Shown: positions 26,446 through 35,812, numbered from the stretch's first letter. The stretch: 64,000 nt of DNA from Alistipes sp. (GCA_020026335.1 JAHHQO010000010.1:38687-102686); one strand, 5' to 3'. A program made the numbers and translations. The notes: a model not told the origin generated them from the sequence alone.

Positions 26446-26953
26446 GAAAATTTATTAATATACAACAGTTATTTACGGAAAAAACGATTTTTTTTCTGCA
26501 AAAAGTGACCGCAAAACCGTCATCACGCGCAACTTCGAGGTTTGAGCGCACATAATGGGCGGAAAACACGGTGGACGGTATGACTTTGACTCACGGCACA
26601 AAGGAGTTTATTTCCAACTGTCATTACAATTTATTCACTCACGGTAAATCGTGAGGGAACACCCGCGATTCGACATCGGGGGGACTGAGTAATTCGGGGG
26701 CGGATTTTGCCCGTAAAAAAAACGGAGACACAAGGAATCGGGCATCCATATTTTTAGGTATATAATTTTTCGGTGGATGTGGCGGTGCTGTGACCGAAGC
26801 GGAGCAAGTGCGGTGGACAGGAAAAAACTCCTTCCAAAGAGGAGGTGCGTATTTGAAATGGCGGTAAAAAAGGAGGGTCGGGCAGTGGCACACCACGGCA
26901 ACCAATGCGCAATACAAAAAAGTGCGTCAAAATAGAATACCCATATATAATGA
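26446..26953. other. Intergenic stretch, no gene seen
   Basis: About 500 bases separate the histone-like gene promoter from the feoAB promoter. Frames of 70-117 codons exist on the minus strand, but their texts are Pro/Ser-rich and unlike protein. Nothing else could be supported. Confidence 0.5.
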
Positions 26954-26984
26954 TTGTCCATTTTATCAAAAAGGTGTATCTTTG
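26954..26984 (+). promoter_or_regulatory. Bacteroidetes-type promoter of feoAB
   Basis: TTG (26954-26956) and TATCTTTG (26977-26984) are separated by exactly 20 bases, and the ATG follows 26 bases after the box. Confidence 0.8.
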
Positions 26985-27010
26985 ACATCTAAAACATTCA
27001 CAAGAAATAA

Positions 27011-29461
27011 ATGCGTCTATCAGAATTGAAGACTGGTGAATCTGCCACGATTCTCAAAGTATCGGGTCATGGCGGATTCCGTCGAAGAATTATGGAGATG
27101 GGGTTTGTACGCGGACAACGCGTGGAGGTCATTCTCAATGCTCCGCTCAAAGACCCCATCGAATACAAAATTATGGGATACGACATATCACTCCGCCGTA
27201 GCGAAGCCGATATGATTAAAGTCATTTCCGACGAGGAAGCTCGCGAAATGATTGAAGAACAACCCCAAACCCATCACCACCAGCATCATGTCGATTCGGA
27301 CATCCTGCCCGAAAGTCTGAAAGAACATCACGCCGAGCACCCCCATTATCTCTCGGTCAAAGATGTGGTGCAGCGTCAGAGTCATATCATCAATGTCGCT
27401 CTGGTAGGTAACCCCAACAGCGGTAAGACCTCTCTGTTCAACGCCATATCGGGCGGTCACGAGCATGTGGGCAACTACGGCGGTGTCACCGTGGGCGCAA
27501 AGACCGGCACACTGACCTACAAAGGCTATCGTTTCGAGATTACCGACCTGCCGGGCACTTATGCCCTCTCGGCATACACTCCCGAGGAGCGTTACGTGAG
27601 AAGCCACATTGCAGAGCAGAATCCCGATGTGATTATCAACTCGGTGGTGGCATCAAACCTCAAGCGTAACCTCTATCTGACAACCGAACTCATCGATATC
27701 AACCCCCGCATGGTGGTGGCTCTGAATATGTATGACGAGTTGGAGCAGAGCGGTGCCAAACTTGACTACGACTCGCTGGGCAAGATGCTCGGTGTGCCGA
27801 TGGTTCCTGTCGAGGCACGCAACAACAAGGGTATCGGCGATTTGCTCGACACCGTGATTGCCGTCTACGAAAACCGTGACGAGCGCGTGCGACATATCCA
27901 CATCTCGCAGGGTTCTGTGGTGGAGGAGAGTCTGCGCAAGCTCAACGATGACATGAGCGAGCACAGCGCACAGCTGCCCAAGAGTTTCCCGCCGCGCTAC
28001 TACGCGATGAAGATGCTCGAAAAGGACGAGCAGGTGCAGGAGACCCTCAAGCACTGCGAGCGTTACTCCACATGGGCGGAGATTAGCGAGCAGGAGTCCA
28101 AGCGCATCACCGATGCTCTAGGCGAAGACCCCGAAACAGCATTCACCAATCAGAAATATGGTTTCATATCGGGTGCTCTGAAGGAGACCCTCACTCCCGG
28201 AAAGCAGGAGGAGGTATCCGTCACCTCAATAATTGATGCCTTCGTCACCCATAAGTTGTGGGGCTTCCCCATCTTCTTTGCCGTGATGTGGATTATGTTC
28301 TGGTGTACCTTCCAGCTGGGTGCTTATCCGCAGGCGTGGATTGATTTCCTCATCGGAATGATTGGCAACGGACTCAACGAGATACTGCCCGACGGTGCTC
28401 TGCGCGATATGCTCATCGATGGCATCATCGGCGGTGTGGGTGCGGTCATCATCTTCCTGCCCAACATCATGATTCTCTATCTCTTCATCTCGTTCATGGA
28501 GGATTCGGGATATTTGGCACGTGCCGCCTTCATCATGGATAAGGTGATGCACAAAATCGGCCTGCACGGGAAATCGTTCATTCCCATGATTATGGGCTTC
28601 GGTTGTAACGTGCCTGCCATCATGGCGTGCCGCACCATCGAGAGCCGAAGCAGCCGACTCATCACCATTCTCATCACGCCGTTTATGTCGTGCAGTGCGA
28701 GAATACCTATATATATATTGTTGGCAGGTACATTCTTCCCCAAGAATGCCAGTCTGGTGATGATTGGCCTCTATATCCTGGGTATTCTCATGGCGGTGGT
28801 AACCGCTAAAATCATGCGCCGTTTCTTCTTCCCCGTAGATGAAACCCCCTTCGTGATGGAGTTGCCCCCCTACCGTCTGCCGACCATGCGTGCCACACTG
28901 ATTCACATGTGGGAGAAGTGCGAGCAGTATCTGAAGAAGATGGGTGGTATGATTCTCATCGCTTCGGTCATCGTGTGGTTCTTGAGCTACTATCCCCGTT
29001 CGGAGGAGCCCGTATCATCGACCGTACACTACGAGAACTCCTACCTCGGCAAGCTGGGTAGAGCCTGCGAGCCGATTTTCCAGCCCATGGGTCTGAATTG
29101 GAAGGCCGGTGTCTCGATTGTATCGGGTGTGGCTGCCAAGGAGATTGTCGTCAGCACGCTGGGTGTGCTCTACGCCGAGGACAACAACGGTGTAGCTCAG
29201 GGCGATGCCGATGCCGAGGAGCTGATTTCGAACCTTCCCACACGTTTGAAGAACAGCGGCGACTATCCCGAGGAGACCGCCACGGCGACCATTCTCGCCT
29301 TCCTGGTCTTCATCCTACTCTACTTCCCGTGTATCGCCACGGCAGCGGCAATAGGTGCCGAAGCCGGATGGAAGTGGGCAGCAATACAGGCTGTGTACAA
29401 CACGGTACTCGCCTGGTTGATGTCTTGGGCGACCTATCACATTGTTCTACTCTTACTTTAA
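27011..29461 (+). CDS. feoB: Ferrous iron transporter, FeoA-FeoB fusion
   Basis: The 816-residue protein takes up Fe2+ across the inner membrane. Residues 1-75 are an SH3-like FeoA domain (MRLSELKTGESATILKVSGH, then MEMGFVRGQRVEV). A His-rich linker follows (about 84-113, ten or more His), then the GTPase domain with G1 GNPNSGKTS (133-141) and G3 DLPG (179-182), and a membrane domain with two Gate motifs from about residue 415. The C-terminal half includes the GFGCNVPAI motif. A small Cys-rich membrane protein gene starts four bases on. The fused form is common in Bacteroidetes. Confidence 0.95.
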   Translation: MRLSELKTGESATILKVSGHGGFRRRIMEMGFVRGQRVEVILNAPLKDPIEYKIMGYDISLRRSEADMIKVISDEEAREMIEEQPQTHHHQHHVDSDILPESLKEHHAEHPHYLSVKDVVQRQSHIINVALVGNPNSGKTSLFNAISGGHEHVGNYGGVTVGAKTGTLTYKGYRFEITDLPGTYALSAYTPEERYVRSHIAEQNPDVIINSVVASNLKRNLYLTTELIDINPRMVVALNMYDELEQSGAKLDYDSLGKMLGVPMVPVEARNNKGIGDLLDTVIAVYENRDERVRHIHISQGSVVEESLRKLNDDMSEHSAQLPKSFPPRYYAMKMLEKDEQVQETLKHCERYSTWAEISEQESKRITDALGEDPETAFTNQKYGFISGALKETLTPGKQEEVSVTSIIDAFVTHKLWGFPIFFAVMWIMFWCTFQLGAYPQAWIDFLIGMIGNGLNEILPDGALRDMLIDGIIGGVGAVIIFLPNIMILYLFISFMEDSGYLARAAFIMDKVMHKIGLHGKSFIPMIMGFGCNVPAIMACRTIESRSSRLITILITPFMSCSARIPIYILLAGTFFPKNASLVMIGLYILGILMAVVTAKIMRRFFFPVDETPFVMELPPYRLPTMRATLIHMWEKCEQYLKKMGGMILIASVIVWFLSYYPRSEEPVSSTVHYENSYLGKLGRACEPIFQPMGLNWKAGVSIVSGVAAKEIVVSTLGVLYAEDNNGVAQGDADAEELISNLPTRLKNSGDYPEETATATILAFLVFILLYFPCIATAAAIGAEAGWKWAAIQAVYNTVLAWLMSWATYHIVLLLL

Positions 29462-29465
29462 AAAT

Positions 29466-29642
29466 ATGAATTGGCAAGACTACATCGTGGGTGCCATCGT
29501 GGCGGTTGCCGTCATCTTGGCCGTTCGCCACTTCTGGCGAGTTGCACGTGGCAAGAAAAGCGGTTGTTCGTCGTGCGGCAGTAGTCACTGCTGTTGCCAC
29601 GACAAGGATTGCGAAAGCAATCAGGACAACAGAAAAGCTTAA
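29466..29642 (+). CDS. FeoB-associated Cys-rich membrane protein
   Basis: The 58-residue product begins MNWQDYIVGAIVAVAVILAV, a single membrane helix, followed by a basic stretch and a cluster of seven Cys with two His (GCSSCGSSHCCCHDKDC). Proteins of this layout follow feoB in many genomes and are thought to help pass or sense iron. The start at 29466 is chosen because it gives the helix at the N-terminus and lies four bases after feoB. It is co-transcribed with feoAB. Confidence 0.85.
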   Translation: MNWQDYIVGAIVAVAVILAVRHFWRVARGKKSGCSSCGSSHCCCHDKDCESNQDNRKA

Positions 29643-29774
29643 TTACTTTTTTTTCACACACTAATCGGCATCGACTTCCGTATCTCTGAGGAGATGGAAG
29701 TCGATGTTTTTACATATATTAAACTTTTTTAATATTTTTCTGCCCCTTTTGAACTAATTATTAAATTTGTTCAT

Positions 29775-29782
29775 TATCTTTG
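29775..29782 (+). promoter_or_regulatory. -7 box for lrgAB, very close to the start codon
   Basis: TATCTTTG ends eight bases before the ATG at 29791. A TTG occurs 23 bases upstream, slightly long. Transcription would begin within a few bases of the ATG, giving a leaderless or near-leaderless mRNA. Confidence 0.55.
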
Positions 29783-29790
29783 CGCCCATC

Positions 29791-30138
29791 ATGAACGGAA
29801 TATTCTTTATTTTGCTTTTCTGGCTTCTGGGCAACGGACTCAGCACACTGACGGGCGGCTACATATCGGGCAACATCATCGGTATGATTTTACTCTTCGC
29901 CTCGCTCTGTCTGAAGTGGGTGAACCCCGAAACCATACGACCGGCAGCACGTTTCCTGCTGGGTTCGATGGCACTCTTCTTTGTCCCCTACGGTGTGGGA
30001 CTCATCGACTCTTACAGTGTCATCATGGATAATCTCCTGGCCATAGTCGTTTCGGGTATCGTCTCCACCATTCTGGTGTTGCTCGTTGCGGGACGCACAT
30101 TCCAAAGTCTCAATCACAGAAAAATTAGAAAGAAATGA
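29791..30138 (+). CDS. lrgA: LrgA/CidA-family membrane protein
   Basis: The 115-residue protein has four hydrophobic segments and the family text GGYISGNIIGMILLF and FFVPYGVGLIDSY. LrgA resembles a phage holin and with LrgB is thought to influence murein hydrolase activity or export of overflow metabolites. An ATG eight codons upstream falls inside the promoter box, so 29791 is preferred. The stop overlaps the lrgB ATG by four bases, a sign of coupled translation. Confidence 0.85.
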   Translation: MNGIFFILLFWLLGNGLSTLTGGYISGNIIGMILLFASLCLKWVNPETIRPAARFLLGSMALFFVPYGVGLIDSYSVIMDNLLAIVVSGIVSTILVLLVAGRTFQSLNHRKIRKK

Positions 30139-30827
30139 ACGAATTTTTCTCTTCCGATCTCTTTCTCGTGACACTCACCGTCAGCCTCTATTGTCTGGGA
30201 GGAGTCTTCTACCGCCGCATCAAGCAGCCGCTGACCCACCCCGTACTGCTGACCTTCGTCACGCTGATTGTCTTTCTCAAATTCACGGACATTCCCTACT
30301 CTCGATACAAGGAGGCCACCGAAATGCTCAACTTCGCACTCGGTATGTCGGTAGTGGCTCTCGGCTATCTGCTCTACGAACAGCTCGAAAGAATGAGAAG
30401 CTGTCTGATTCCCGTCACCATCGCCACCTTCGCAGGCTGCATCATCGGTGTGTTGAGCGTGGTTTACATCGCCAAGGCCTTCGGCACGGAGCGCGAGATT
30501 CTCAACTCCATCGCCCCAAAGTCGGTCACCGTCCCCATTGCAGTGTCGGTGTCGGGCCCGCTGGGCGGTAATGTCTCCATCACCTCGGTGGTGGTCTTCT
30601 GTGTCGGCATCTTCGGCAGTATCTTCGGAGAGTCGATACTCCGATTGTCGGGCATCAACGACCCCGAAGCCCGCGGTTTTGCCCTCGGAGCGGCGGCCCA
30701 CGGTATCGGAACGGCTCGCGCCATAGAAATCGGAGCTGTCGAGGGAGCATTGAGCGGACTGGCCATGGCACTCATGGGTTTGGCCACCGCAACACTTATG
30801 CCCCTGATGGAAAAATATTTATATTAA
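30135..30827 (+). CDS. lrgB: LrgB/CidB-family membrane protein
   Basis: The 230-residue product has about seven hydrophobic segments. Family text includes ALGMSVVALGYLLYEQ, SIAPKSVTVPIAVSVSG, GGNVSITSVVVF and ALGAAAHGIGTARAIEIG. It is the partner of LrgA in a putative holin-like or organic-acid transport pair. It overlaps lrgA by four bases and is followed, after about 70 bases, by the AspT/YidE transporter gene, which has its own promoter box. Confidence 0.9.
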   Translation: MNEFFSSDLFLVTLTVSLYCLGGVFYRRIKQPLTHPVLLTFVTLIVFLKFTDIPYSRYKEATEMLNFALGMSVVALGYLLYEQLERMRSCLIPVTIATFAGCIIGVLSVVYIAKAFGTEREILNSIAPKSVTVPIAVSVSGPLGGNVSITSVVVFCVGIFGSIFGESILRLSGINDPEARGFALGAAAHGIGTARAIEIGAVEGALSGLAMALMGLATATLMPLMEKYLY

Positions 30828-30854
30828 ATTTCGGTAAAATCCTCAAATTATTGT

Positions 30855-30862
30855 TACCTTTG
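30855..30862 (+). promoter_or_regulatory. Putative -7 box for the AspT/YidE transporter gene
   Basis: TACCTTTG fits TAnnTTTG, 38 bases before the ATG at 30901. No clear TTG sits at the right distance. Confidence 0.5.
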
Positions 30863-30900
30863 CCGTTAATATGGTTAATCAAAGATAACAACTCGACAAA

Positions 30901-32565
30901 ATGGACTGGTTAATTAATCTTTTTGTAGGTGACGGAATCGCCCACGTCGTCTTGACATTCTCTTTAGTCATCACATTCGGTATTCTGCTAGGCAAAGTGA
31001 AAATCGCCGGTGTTTCGCTCGGTATCACATGGATTCTGTTCGTCGGCATCATTCTCAGCCACTTTGGCATGAAAGTAGACAAAGAAGTGCTGCATTTCGT
31101 TAAGGAATTCGGCCTGATTCTCTTTGTCTTCTCCATCGGTTTACAGGTGGGTCCCGGTTTCTTCTCGTCATTCAAGAAGGGCGGTATGCAGCTGGTTGCC
31201 TGTGCAACAGCCATCGTCTTCCTCGGCGCACTCACAGCCTATGGCATTCACGTGGTGACAGGTACCGACATTCCGACCATGGTCGGCGTTTTGTCGGGTG
31301 CAGTAACCAACACCCCCGGTTTGGGTGCCGCGCAGCAGGCTTATGCCGATGCTTCGGGCATCAACGACCCCAACATCGCATTGGGTTATGCCGTGGCTTA
31401 TCCCCTTGGTGTTGTGGGTATCATCATCTCGATGATTTTCATCCGCTACGCTTTGAGAGTGAACTTCTCAAAGGAGGACGAGGAGCTGAAGGCACTCTCC
31501 GAGGAGAACAAACTCGCAGACAAGGTATCGGTGGCGTTCAACAACAAAATGCTTGACGGCCGTACCATCTCCAATATCAGAAATTTAATTAACCGCCAGT
31601 TCGTCATCTCGCGCGTCATGCACGAAGACGACAGCATCACCATGGCAGACGCCGAGACCACAATTCACCTCGGCGACAAGATGTGGATTGTATGTCAGCC
31701 CGAAGATACGGAGGCCATCGTGGCATTCTTTGGTCAGAAGGTAGACATGACCGATGAGGATTGGGAGACCAACACCCCCGGTGCACAGCTCATCTCTCGC
31801 CGTATTCTGATTACCAAGTCATCGATTAACAGCAAGCGTCTCGCAGATTTGAGACTCCGTACCAAATACGGTATCAACATCACCCGTATCAACCGTGCCG
31901 GTCTGGATTTGATTCCCTACCCCGGTTTGGAGTTGCAGGTCGGAGACCGTGTGATGGTCGTAGGTCCTGCCGACGGCGTAAACAAAGTGGCTGATGTGTT
32001 GGGTAACTCGCTCAAGAAGCTCAACCACCCCAATCTGGTTACCATCTTCGTGGGTATCGCCCTCGGTGTGATTCTCGGTTCTATTCCGTTGCTCAACGTA
32101 CCCCAGCCCGTGAAGTTGGGTCTGGCAGGCGGTCCTCTGATTGTGGCTCTGCTTATCGGTCGTTTCGGTACGCACTTCCACTTGGTTACTTACACCACCA
32201 TGAGTGCCAACCTCATGTTGCGTGAGGTGGGTATCGCCCTCTTCCTCGCAGCCGTGGGTATCGGCGCAGGTGACGGCTTCATCGATGCCATCATGAACGG
32301 CGGTTACCGCTGGATTGGCTACGGTGCCATCATTACCATCGTTCCGCTGCTCATCGTGGGCATTGTGGCTCGTGTATGGCTCAAGATGAACTACTACACA
32401 CTCATGGGTCTGATGTCGGGTGCGATGACCGATCCCCCCGCATTGGCCTATGCCAACGGAGTGGCCGGCAACGACATGCCTGCCGTGGGCTACTCTACCG
32501 TTTATCCCGTTGTGATGTTCCTCCGAGTTCTCACAGCACAGATATTCATATTGTTTGCTCTATAA
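30901..32565 (+). CDS. AspT/YidE/YbjL-family antiporter with two RCK-C (TrkA-C) domains
   Basis: The 554-residue protein has the duplicated membrane architecture of the aspartate:alanine exchanger family: about five helices, then two cytoplasmic RCK-C domains (around 195-285 and 285-375), and five or six helices. Family motifs occur twice: GVLSGAVTNTPGLGAAQQAY in the first half and LMGLMSGAMTDPPALAYANG in the second. Substrate unknown; amino acids or dicarboxylates are likely. A hairpin terminator separates it from the aminotransferase. Confidence 0.88.
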   Translation: MDWLINLFVGDGIAHVVLTFSLVITFGILLGKVKIAGVSLGITWILFVGIILSHFGMKVDKEVLHFVKEFGLILFVFSIGLQVGPGFFSSFKKGGMQLVACATAIVFLGALTAYGIHVVTGTDIPTMVGVLSGAVTNTPGLGAAQQAYADASGINDPNIALGYAVAYPLGVVGIIISMIFIRYALRVNFSKEDEELKALSEENKLADKVSVAFNNKMLDGRTISNIRNLINRQFVISRVMHEDDSITMADAETTIHLGDKMWIVCQPEDTEAIVAFFGQKVDMTDEDWETNTPGAQLISRRILITKSSINSKRLADLRLRTKYGINITRINRAGLDLIPYPGLELQVGDRVMVVGPADGVNKVADVLGNSLKKLNHPNLVTIFVGIALGVILGSIPLLNVPQPVKLGLAGGPLIVALLIGRFGTHFHLVTYTTMSANLMLREVGIALFLAAVGIGAGDGFIDAIMNGGYRWIGYGAIITIVPLLIVGIVARVWLKMNYYTLMGLMSGAMTDPPALAYANGVAGNDMPAVGYSTVYPVVMFLRVLTAQIFILFAL

Positions 32566-32571
32566 CCTCAC

Positions 32572-32603
32572 AAAAGGAGATGCCTCACCGCATCTCCTTT
32601 TTT
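32572..32603 (+). terminator. Terminator after the AspT/YidE transporter gene
   Basis: AAAGGAGATGC pairs with GCATCTCCTTT around CTCACC, followed by a T-run. Confidence 0.85.
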
Positions 32604-32659
32604 AGACCCTAGAATACAGACTCAATACATATACATTCCATTTTAACAAACAACTATCT

Positions 32660-33847
32660 ATGACAAAACAGGTCAAAATCGAGCGTTCACACCGTCTGGA
32701 CGGTATTGGTGAATACTACTTCTCACGTCGTCTGCGTGAGATTGCGGAAACTGAAGCGGCAACAGGTCGTCAGATTGTAAAGTTGGCGATGGGTAGCCCC
32801 GACCTCCCCCCTCATCACTCGGTCATCGAGCGTTTGCAGAAGGAGGCTCAGCGTCCCGATGTTCACAAGTACATGTCATTCAAGGGCGAACCTATTTTGA
32901 GAAAGGCTTTTGCCGACTGGTACAAGAAGTGGTACCACACCGAACTGGACTACAACTCGGAGGTGCTGCCTCTGATTGGTTCGAAGGAGGGCGTGATGCA
33001 CATCTGCATGACATTCCTCAACAAGGGTGACAAGGTGTTGGTGCCCAACCCCGGCTACCCCACCTACTCGGCTGCCGTAAGACTGTCGGGCGGTGTGATG
33101 ATGCCCTATGCCATCAACAAGGAGAACAACTTCTACCCCGATTTCGAGGCTATCGAGAAGGCAGGTTTGGACGGCGTGAAGATGATGTTGGTCAACTATC
33201 CCAGCATGCCCACCGGTCAGACGCCCACCATGGAGCTTTTCGAGAAGGTCATCGAGTTCGGTGCCAAGCACAATATCCTCATCATTCACGACAACCCTTA
33301 CAGTTTCATCCGTAATGCCGAGGCTCCTATCTCCATCATGCAGGTGGAGGGTGCCAAGGAGGTGGCTCTGGAGATGAACTCTCTGTCGAAGGGTCACTCG
33401 ATGGCCGGCTGGCGTGTGGGTGTCGTTGTCGGCAAGAAGGAGTGGATTGACTCTATCCTCACCTTCAAGTCGAACATGGACACCGGTATGTTCTACCCCA
33501 TTCAGGCGGCTGCCGAGACTGCTTTGTCGCTGGGCGAGGAGTGGTTCAAGGAGCTGAACGACATCTACTACCGCCGTGAGAAGCAGGCTTACGAGTTGCT
33601 CGATGCGCTCGGCTGTCCTTACAGAAAGCATCAGGCAGGTCTGTTCGTATGGGCAGAGCTTCCCGAGGATTTCGAGGGCGACTGCTACGACTTCTCGGAT
33701 ATGGTCATGGAGAAGTGCGATGTATTCGTTGTTCCCGGCGCCATCTTCGGTTCGGAGGGCAAGCGTTACATCCGTATCACCCTCTGCTGTCCCGAGGAGC
33801 AGTTGAAGCGTGCGACCGACAATATCAAGAAGGCATTTGGCAAATAG
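32660..33847 (+). CDS. PLP-dependent aminotransferase, class I/II
   Basis: The 395-residue protein reads as an aspartate aminotransferase fold type I enzyme. It has KLAMGSPDLPPHHSV near the N-terminus, VLVPNPGYPTYSAAV, MLVNYPSMPTGQTP, and the Schiff-base lysine in SLSKGHSMAGWRVGV at about 250. The substrate is uncertain; relatives include LL-diaminopimelate and aromatic or alanine aminotransferases. A strong terminator follows the stop and the downstream purT is convergent. Confidence 0.88.
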   Translation: MTKQVKIERSHRLDGIGEYYFSRRLREIAETEAATGRQIVKLAMGSPDLPPHHSVIERLQKEAQRPDVHKYMSFKGEPILRKAFADWYKKWYHTELDYNSEVLPLIGSKEGVMHICMTFLNKGDKVLVPNPGYPTYSAAVRLSGGVMMPYAINKENNFYPDFEAIEKAGLDGVKMMLVNYPSMPTGQTPTMELFEKVIEFGAKHNILIIHDNPYSFIRNAEAPISIMQVEGAKEVALEMNSLSKGHSMAGWRVGVVVGKKEWIDSILTFKSNMDTGMFYPIQAAAETALSLGEEWFKELNDIYYRREKQAYELLDALGCPYRKHQAGLFVWAELPEDFEGDCYDFSDMVMEKCDVFVVPGAIFGSEGKRYIRITLCCPEEQLKRATDNIKKAFGK

Positions 33848-33872
33848 TCTGACGTCACAGATATTTCACAGG

Positions 33873-33905
33873 GGAGTTGTCCAAAGCAGGGCAACTCCTT
33901 TTTTT
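33873..33905 (+). terminator. Terminator after the aminotransferase gene
   Basis: GGAGTTGTCC pairs with GGGCAACTCC around AAAGCA, then seven T. Confidence 0.9.
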
Positions 33906-33920
33906 GTGGGAGAAAAGGAC

Positions 33921-33956
33921 AAAAAAGAGCCGACTCTGTGTAGAGTCGGCTCTTTA
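33921..33956 (-). terminator. Terminator of purT
   Basis: AAAGAGCCGACTC pairs exactly with GAGTCGGCTCTTT; minus-strand transcripts then meet a T-run. Confidence 0.85.
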
Positions 33957-33987
33957 TCAATCTGGTTTGCTATTTACAAAGTGCGGA

Positions 33988-35166
33988 TTACTTGACCACC
34001 TTAATCTTCTCGGCGGCGGCCTTGGTGCGGTTGCGCAGTTCCTCAAGGCAGCTTCCGTGAGGTGCATATCCCACAACAACACCCATACGGCGATTGACAC
34101 GTGCCGAAGGTTTGCCGAAGATACGCAAATCACTGCACGGCGAGATGCTCATCGCCTCCTCGATACCCTCGTAATGGGGTGCGGTAGCACTCTCAATGGG
34201 GGACAGAATCACGGCACTGGCACCGATGCGCTCGAAGGTAATCTCCGGCACGGGGATACCCAAAATGGCACGCAGGTGAAGTTCGAACTCGTTGAAGTTC
34301 TGTGTACCTGCCAAAGTCACCATACCCGTATCGTGGGGACGGGGCGACAGTTCGGAGAAATAGACACCGTTCTCGTGGCTGAGGAAGAACTCCACGCCCC
34401 AAAGGCCCTCACCCGAAAGAGCCTTCGTAACGGCAGCTGCCATACGCTGTGCCTCCTTGAGGTGCTCGGGTGCAATCTCGGGCGACTGGAAACTCTCGCG
34501 GTAGTCACCACCCTTCTGTACGTGACCGATGGGCGGGCAGAACAGTGTGTTGCCGTTCTTCTGAGTGACGGTCAGAAGGGTAATCTCGCTGTCGAACTGG
34601 ATAAACTCCTCGACAATCAGCTCGCGGATATCACCGCGCGAACCTTCGCAACCATATTTCCAAGCATGAGCCACATCATCAGCCGACTTCATCACCGACT
34701 GCCCCTTGCCCGATGAAGACATCAGCGGCTTCACCACGCAGGGGTAACCTACCTTCTCGGCAGCCTCGCGCAACTCCTCCTCGGAACGTGCGTAGAAGTA
34801 TTTTGCGGTCTTGAGTCCCAGCTCCACGGCAGCCAACTCACGGATTGCCTTGCGGTTCATCGTGAAGTTCACGGCACGCGCACTCGGCACGATCCGGATA
34901 CCCTCCTTCTCGAAATCGTAGAGTCGTTCGGTGCGAATGGCCTCAATCTCGGGAACGATAATATCGGGACGCTGACGCTCGACCACCTCGCTCAAAGCAT
35001 CGCCATCGAGCATATCGAACACCTCACAATCGTCGGCCACCTGCATGGCAGGCGCACCCGCGTAGCTGTCACAAGCCACCACGGTCTGTCCCAATCGCTG
35101 TGCGGCAATCACGAACTCCTTGCCCAGCTCGCCGGAACCAAGCAACAAAATCTTCTTTGTCTTCAT
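33988..35166 (-). CDS. purT: Formate-dependent phosphoribosylglycinamide formyltransferase
   Basis: The 392-residue ATP-grasp enzyme uses formate and ATP to formylate GAR in purine synthesis, in place of the folate-dependent PurN. The N-terminus LLLGSGELGKEFVIAAQRLG, then MNRKAIRELAAVELGLKTAKY, PCVVKPLMSSSGKGQSV and the C-terminal GKPSARVNRRMGVVVG are all PurT text. It has its own -33/-7 promoter, and a 6-bp GC hairpin lies just past the start of transcription. Confidence 0.95.
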   Translation of the reverse strand: MKTKKILLLGSGELGKEFVIAAQRLGQTVVACDSYAGAPAMQVADDCEVFDMLDGDALSEVVERQRPDIIVPEIEAIRTERLYDFEKEGIRIVPSARAVNFTMNRKAIRELAAVELGLKTAKYFYARSEEELREAAEKVGYPCVVKPLMSSSGKGQSVMKSADDVAHAWKYGCEGSRGDIRELIVEEFIQFDSEITLLTVTQKNGNTLFCPPIGHVQKGGDYRESFQSPEIAPEHLKEAQRMAAAVTKALSGEGLWGVEFFLSHENGVYFSELSPRPHDTGMVTLAGTQNFNEFELHLRAILGIPVPEITFERIGASAVILSPIESATAPHYEGIEEAMSISPCSDLRIFGKPSARVNRRMGVVVGYAPHGSCLEELRNRTKAAAEKIKVVK

Positions 35167-35226
35167 ATAGTTTGAGATTTTAGTTATTCAAATGGTTGGA
35201 ACGGGGAGCTTGTCCCGTTCGCGAGA

Positions 35227-35256
35227 CAAAGATAAGATATTCGCGCTGAAAAGCAA
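35227..35256 (-). promoter_or_regulatory. Bacteroidetes-type promoter of purT with hairpin in the early leader
   Basis: On the minus strand TTG (35254-35256) and TATCTTTG (35227-35234) are 19 bases apart. Immediately downstream, 35202-35221 holds AACGGG paired with CCCGTT, so the first part of the leader should fold. Confidence 0.75.
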
Positions 35257-35332
35257 GGTTTAAGAAATTAAATAAATTAACAAATTATAAACGATTGGCT
35301 CGCCACCCATCGCTTCCCCGTCGGAAAGGGGC

Positions 35333-35366
35333 AAAAAAAAGATGCGACACTGAAGTATCGCATCTT
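35333..35366 (-). terminator. Terminator of tmRNA
   Basis: AAGATGCGA and TCGCATCTT form a stem on the minus strand followed by eight T, 13 bases beyond the tmRNA 3' end. Confidence 0.85.
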
Positions 35367-35378
35367 CATCTTAACTTG

Positions 35379-35779
35379 TGGAGGCGGCGGGAGTCGAACC
35401 CGCGTCCAAACAAGGAGCCCGAGAGCTTTCTACACGTTTAGTCGCCACTTCGTCCTTCTCCTCACGTCCGGCAGGCGACTACCTAACGCAAGGCCCAGTC
35501 TCTAAAATTTCGCCCCCGGGTCGAGACCTTCCCAAAGACTATCTCCAAAGAAATGATACCCCATATGGAAAGTGATTAAGGAGCGGAACCACTCTCCGGG
35601 ATACTCGTCGCTAAAGCTCCTGGGCTTCTGCGATTAAGCTAATTTTCCTTGAAAATTAGGCAGCGAGTGCAAGGCTGTTATTGCCATTTGAATTTTGAGC
35701 ATCGGGATTAACGAGCCGCCACACAGCGCTCGACGTGCTTACAATCAAACTCTACCTGCTGTCAAAACCGGGCGCCCCC
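35379..35779 (-). ncRNA. ssrA: tmRNA (trans-translation, ribosome rescue)
   Basis: The minus-strand RNA begins GGGGGCGCCCGGTTTTGACA and ends with a T-arm-like GGTTCGACTCCCGCCGCCTCCA with encoded CCA. The first seven bases pair with CGCCTCC, and the length is about 401 bases. The tag frame lies at 35656-35700: resume codon GCT (Ala), then QNSNGNNSLALAA and TAA, so the tag is (A)QNSNGNNSLALAA, ending in the ALAA degradation signal recognised by ClpXP-type proteases. Exact mature ends are predicted by pairing. Confidence 0.95.
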
Positions 35780-35812
35780 AGTTTCACGGCCTTCATTGAT
35801 TGAAAGGTTTTG

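Noticed and set aside
26635..26988. Minus-strand frames of 70-117 codons upstream of feoAB
   Set aside because: Low-complexity Pro/Ser/His text, and the frames cross the feoAB promoter.
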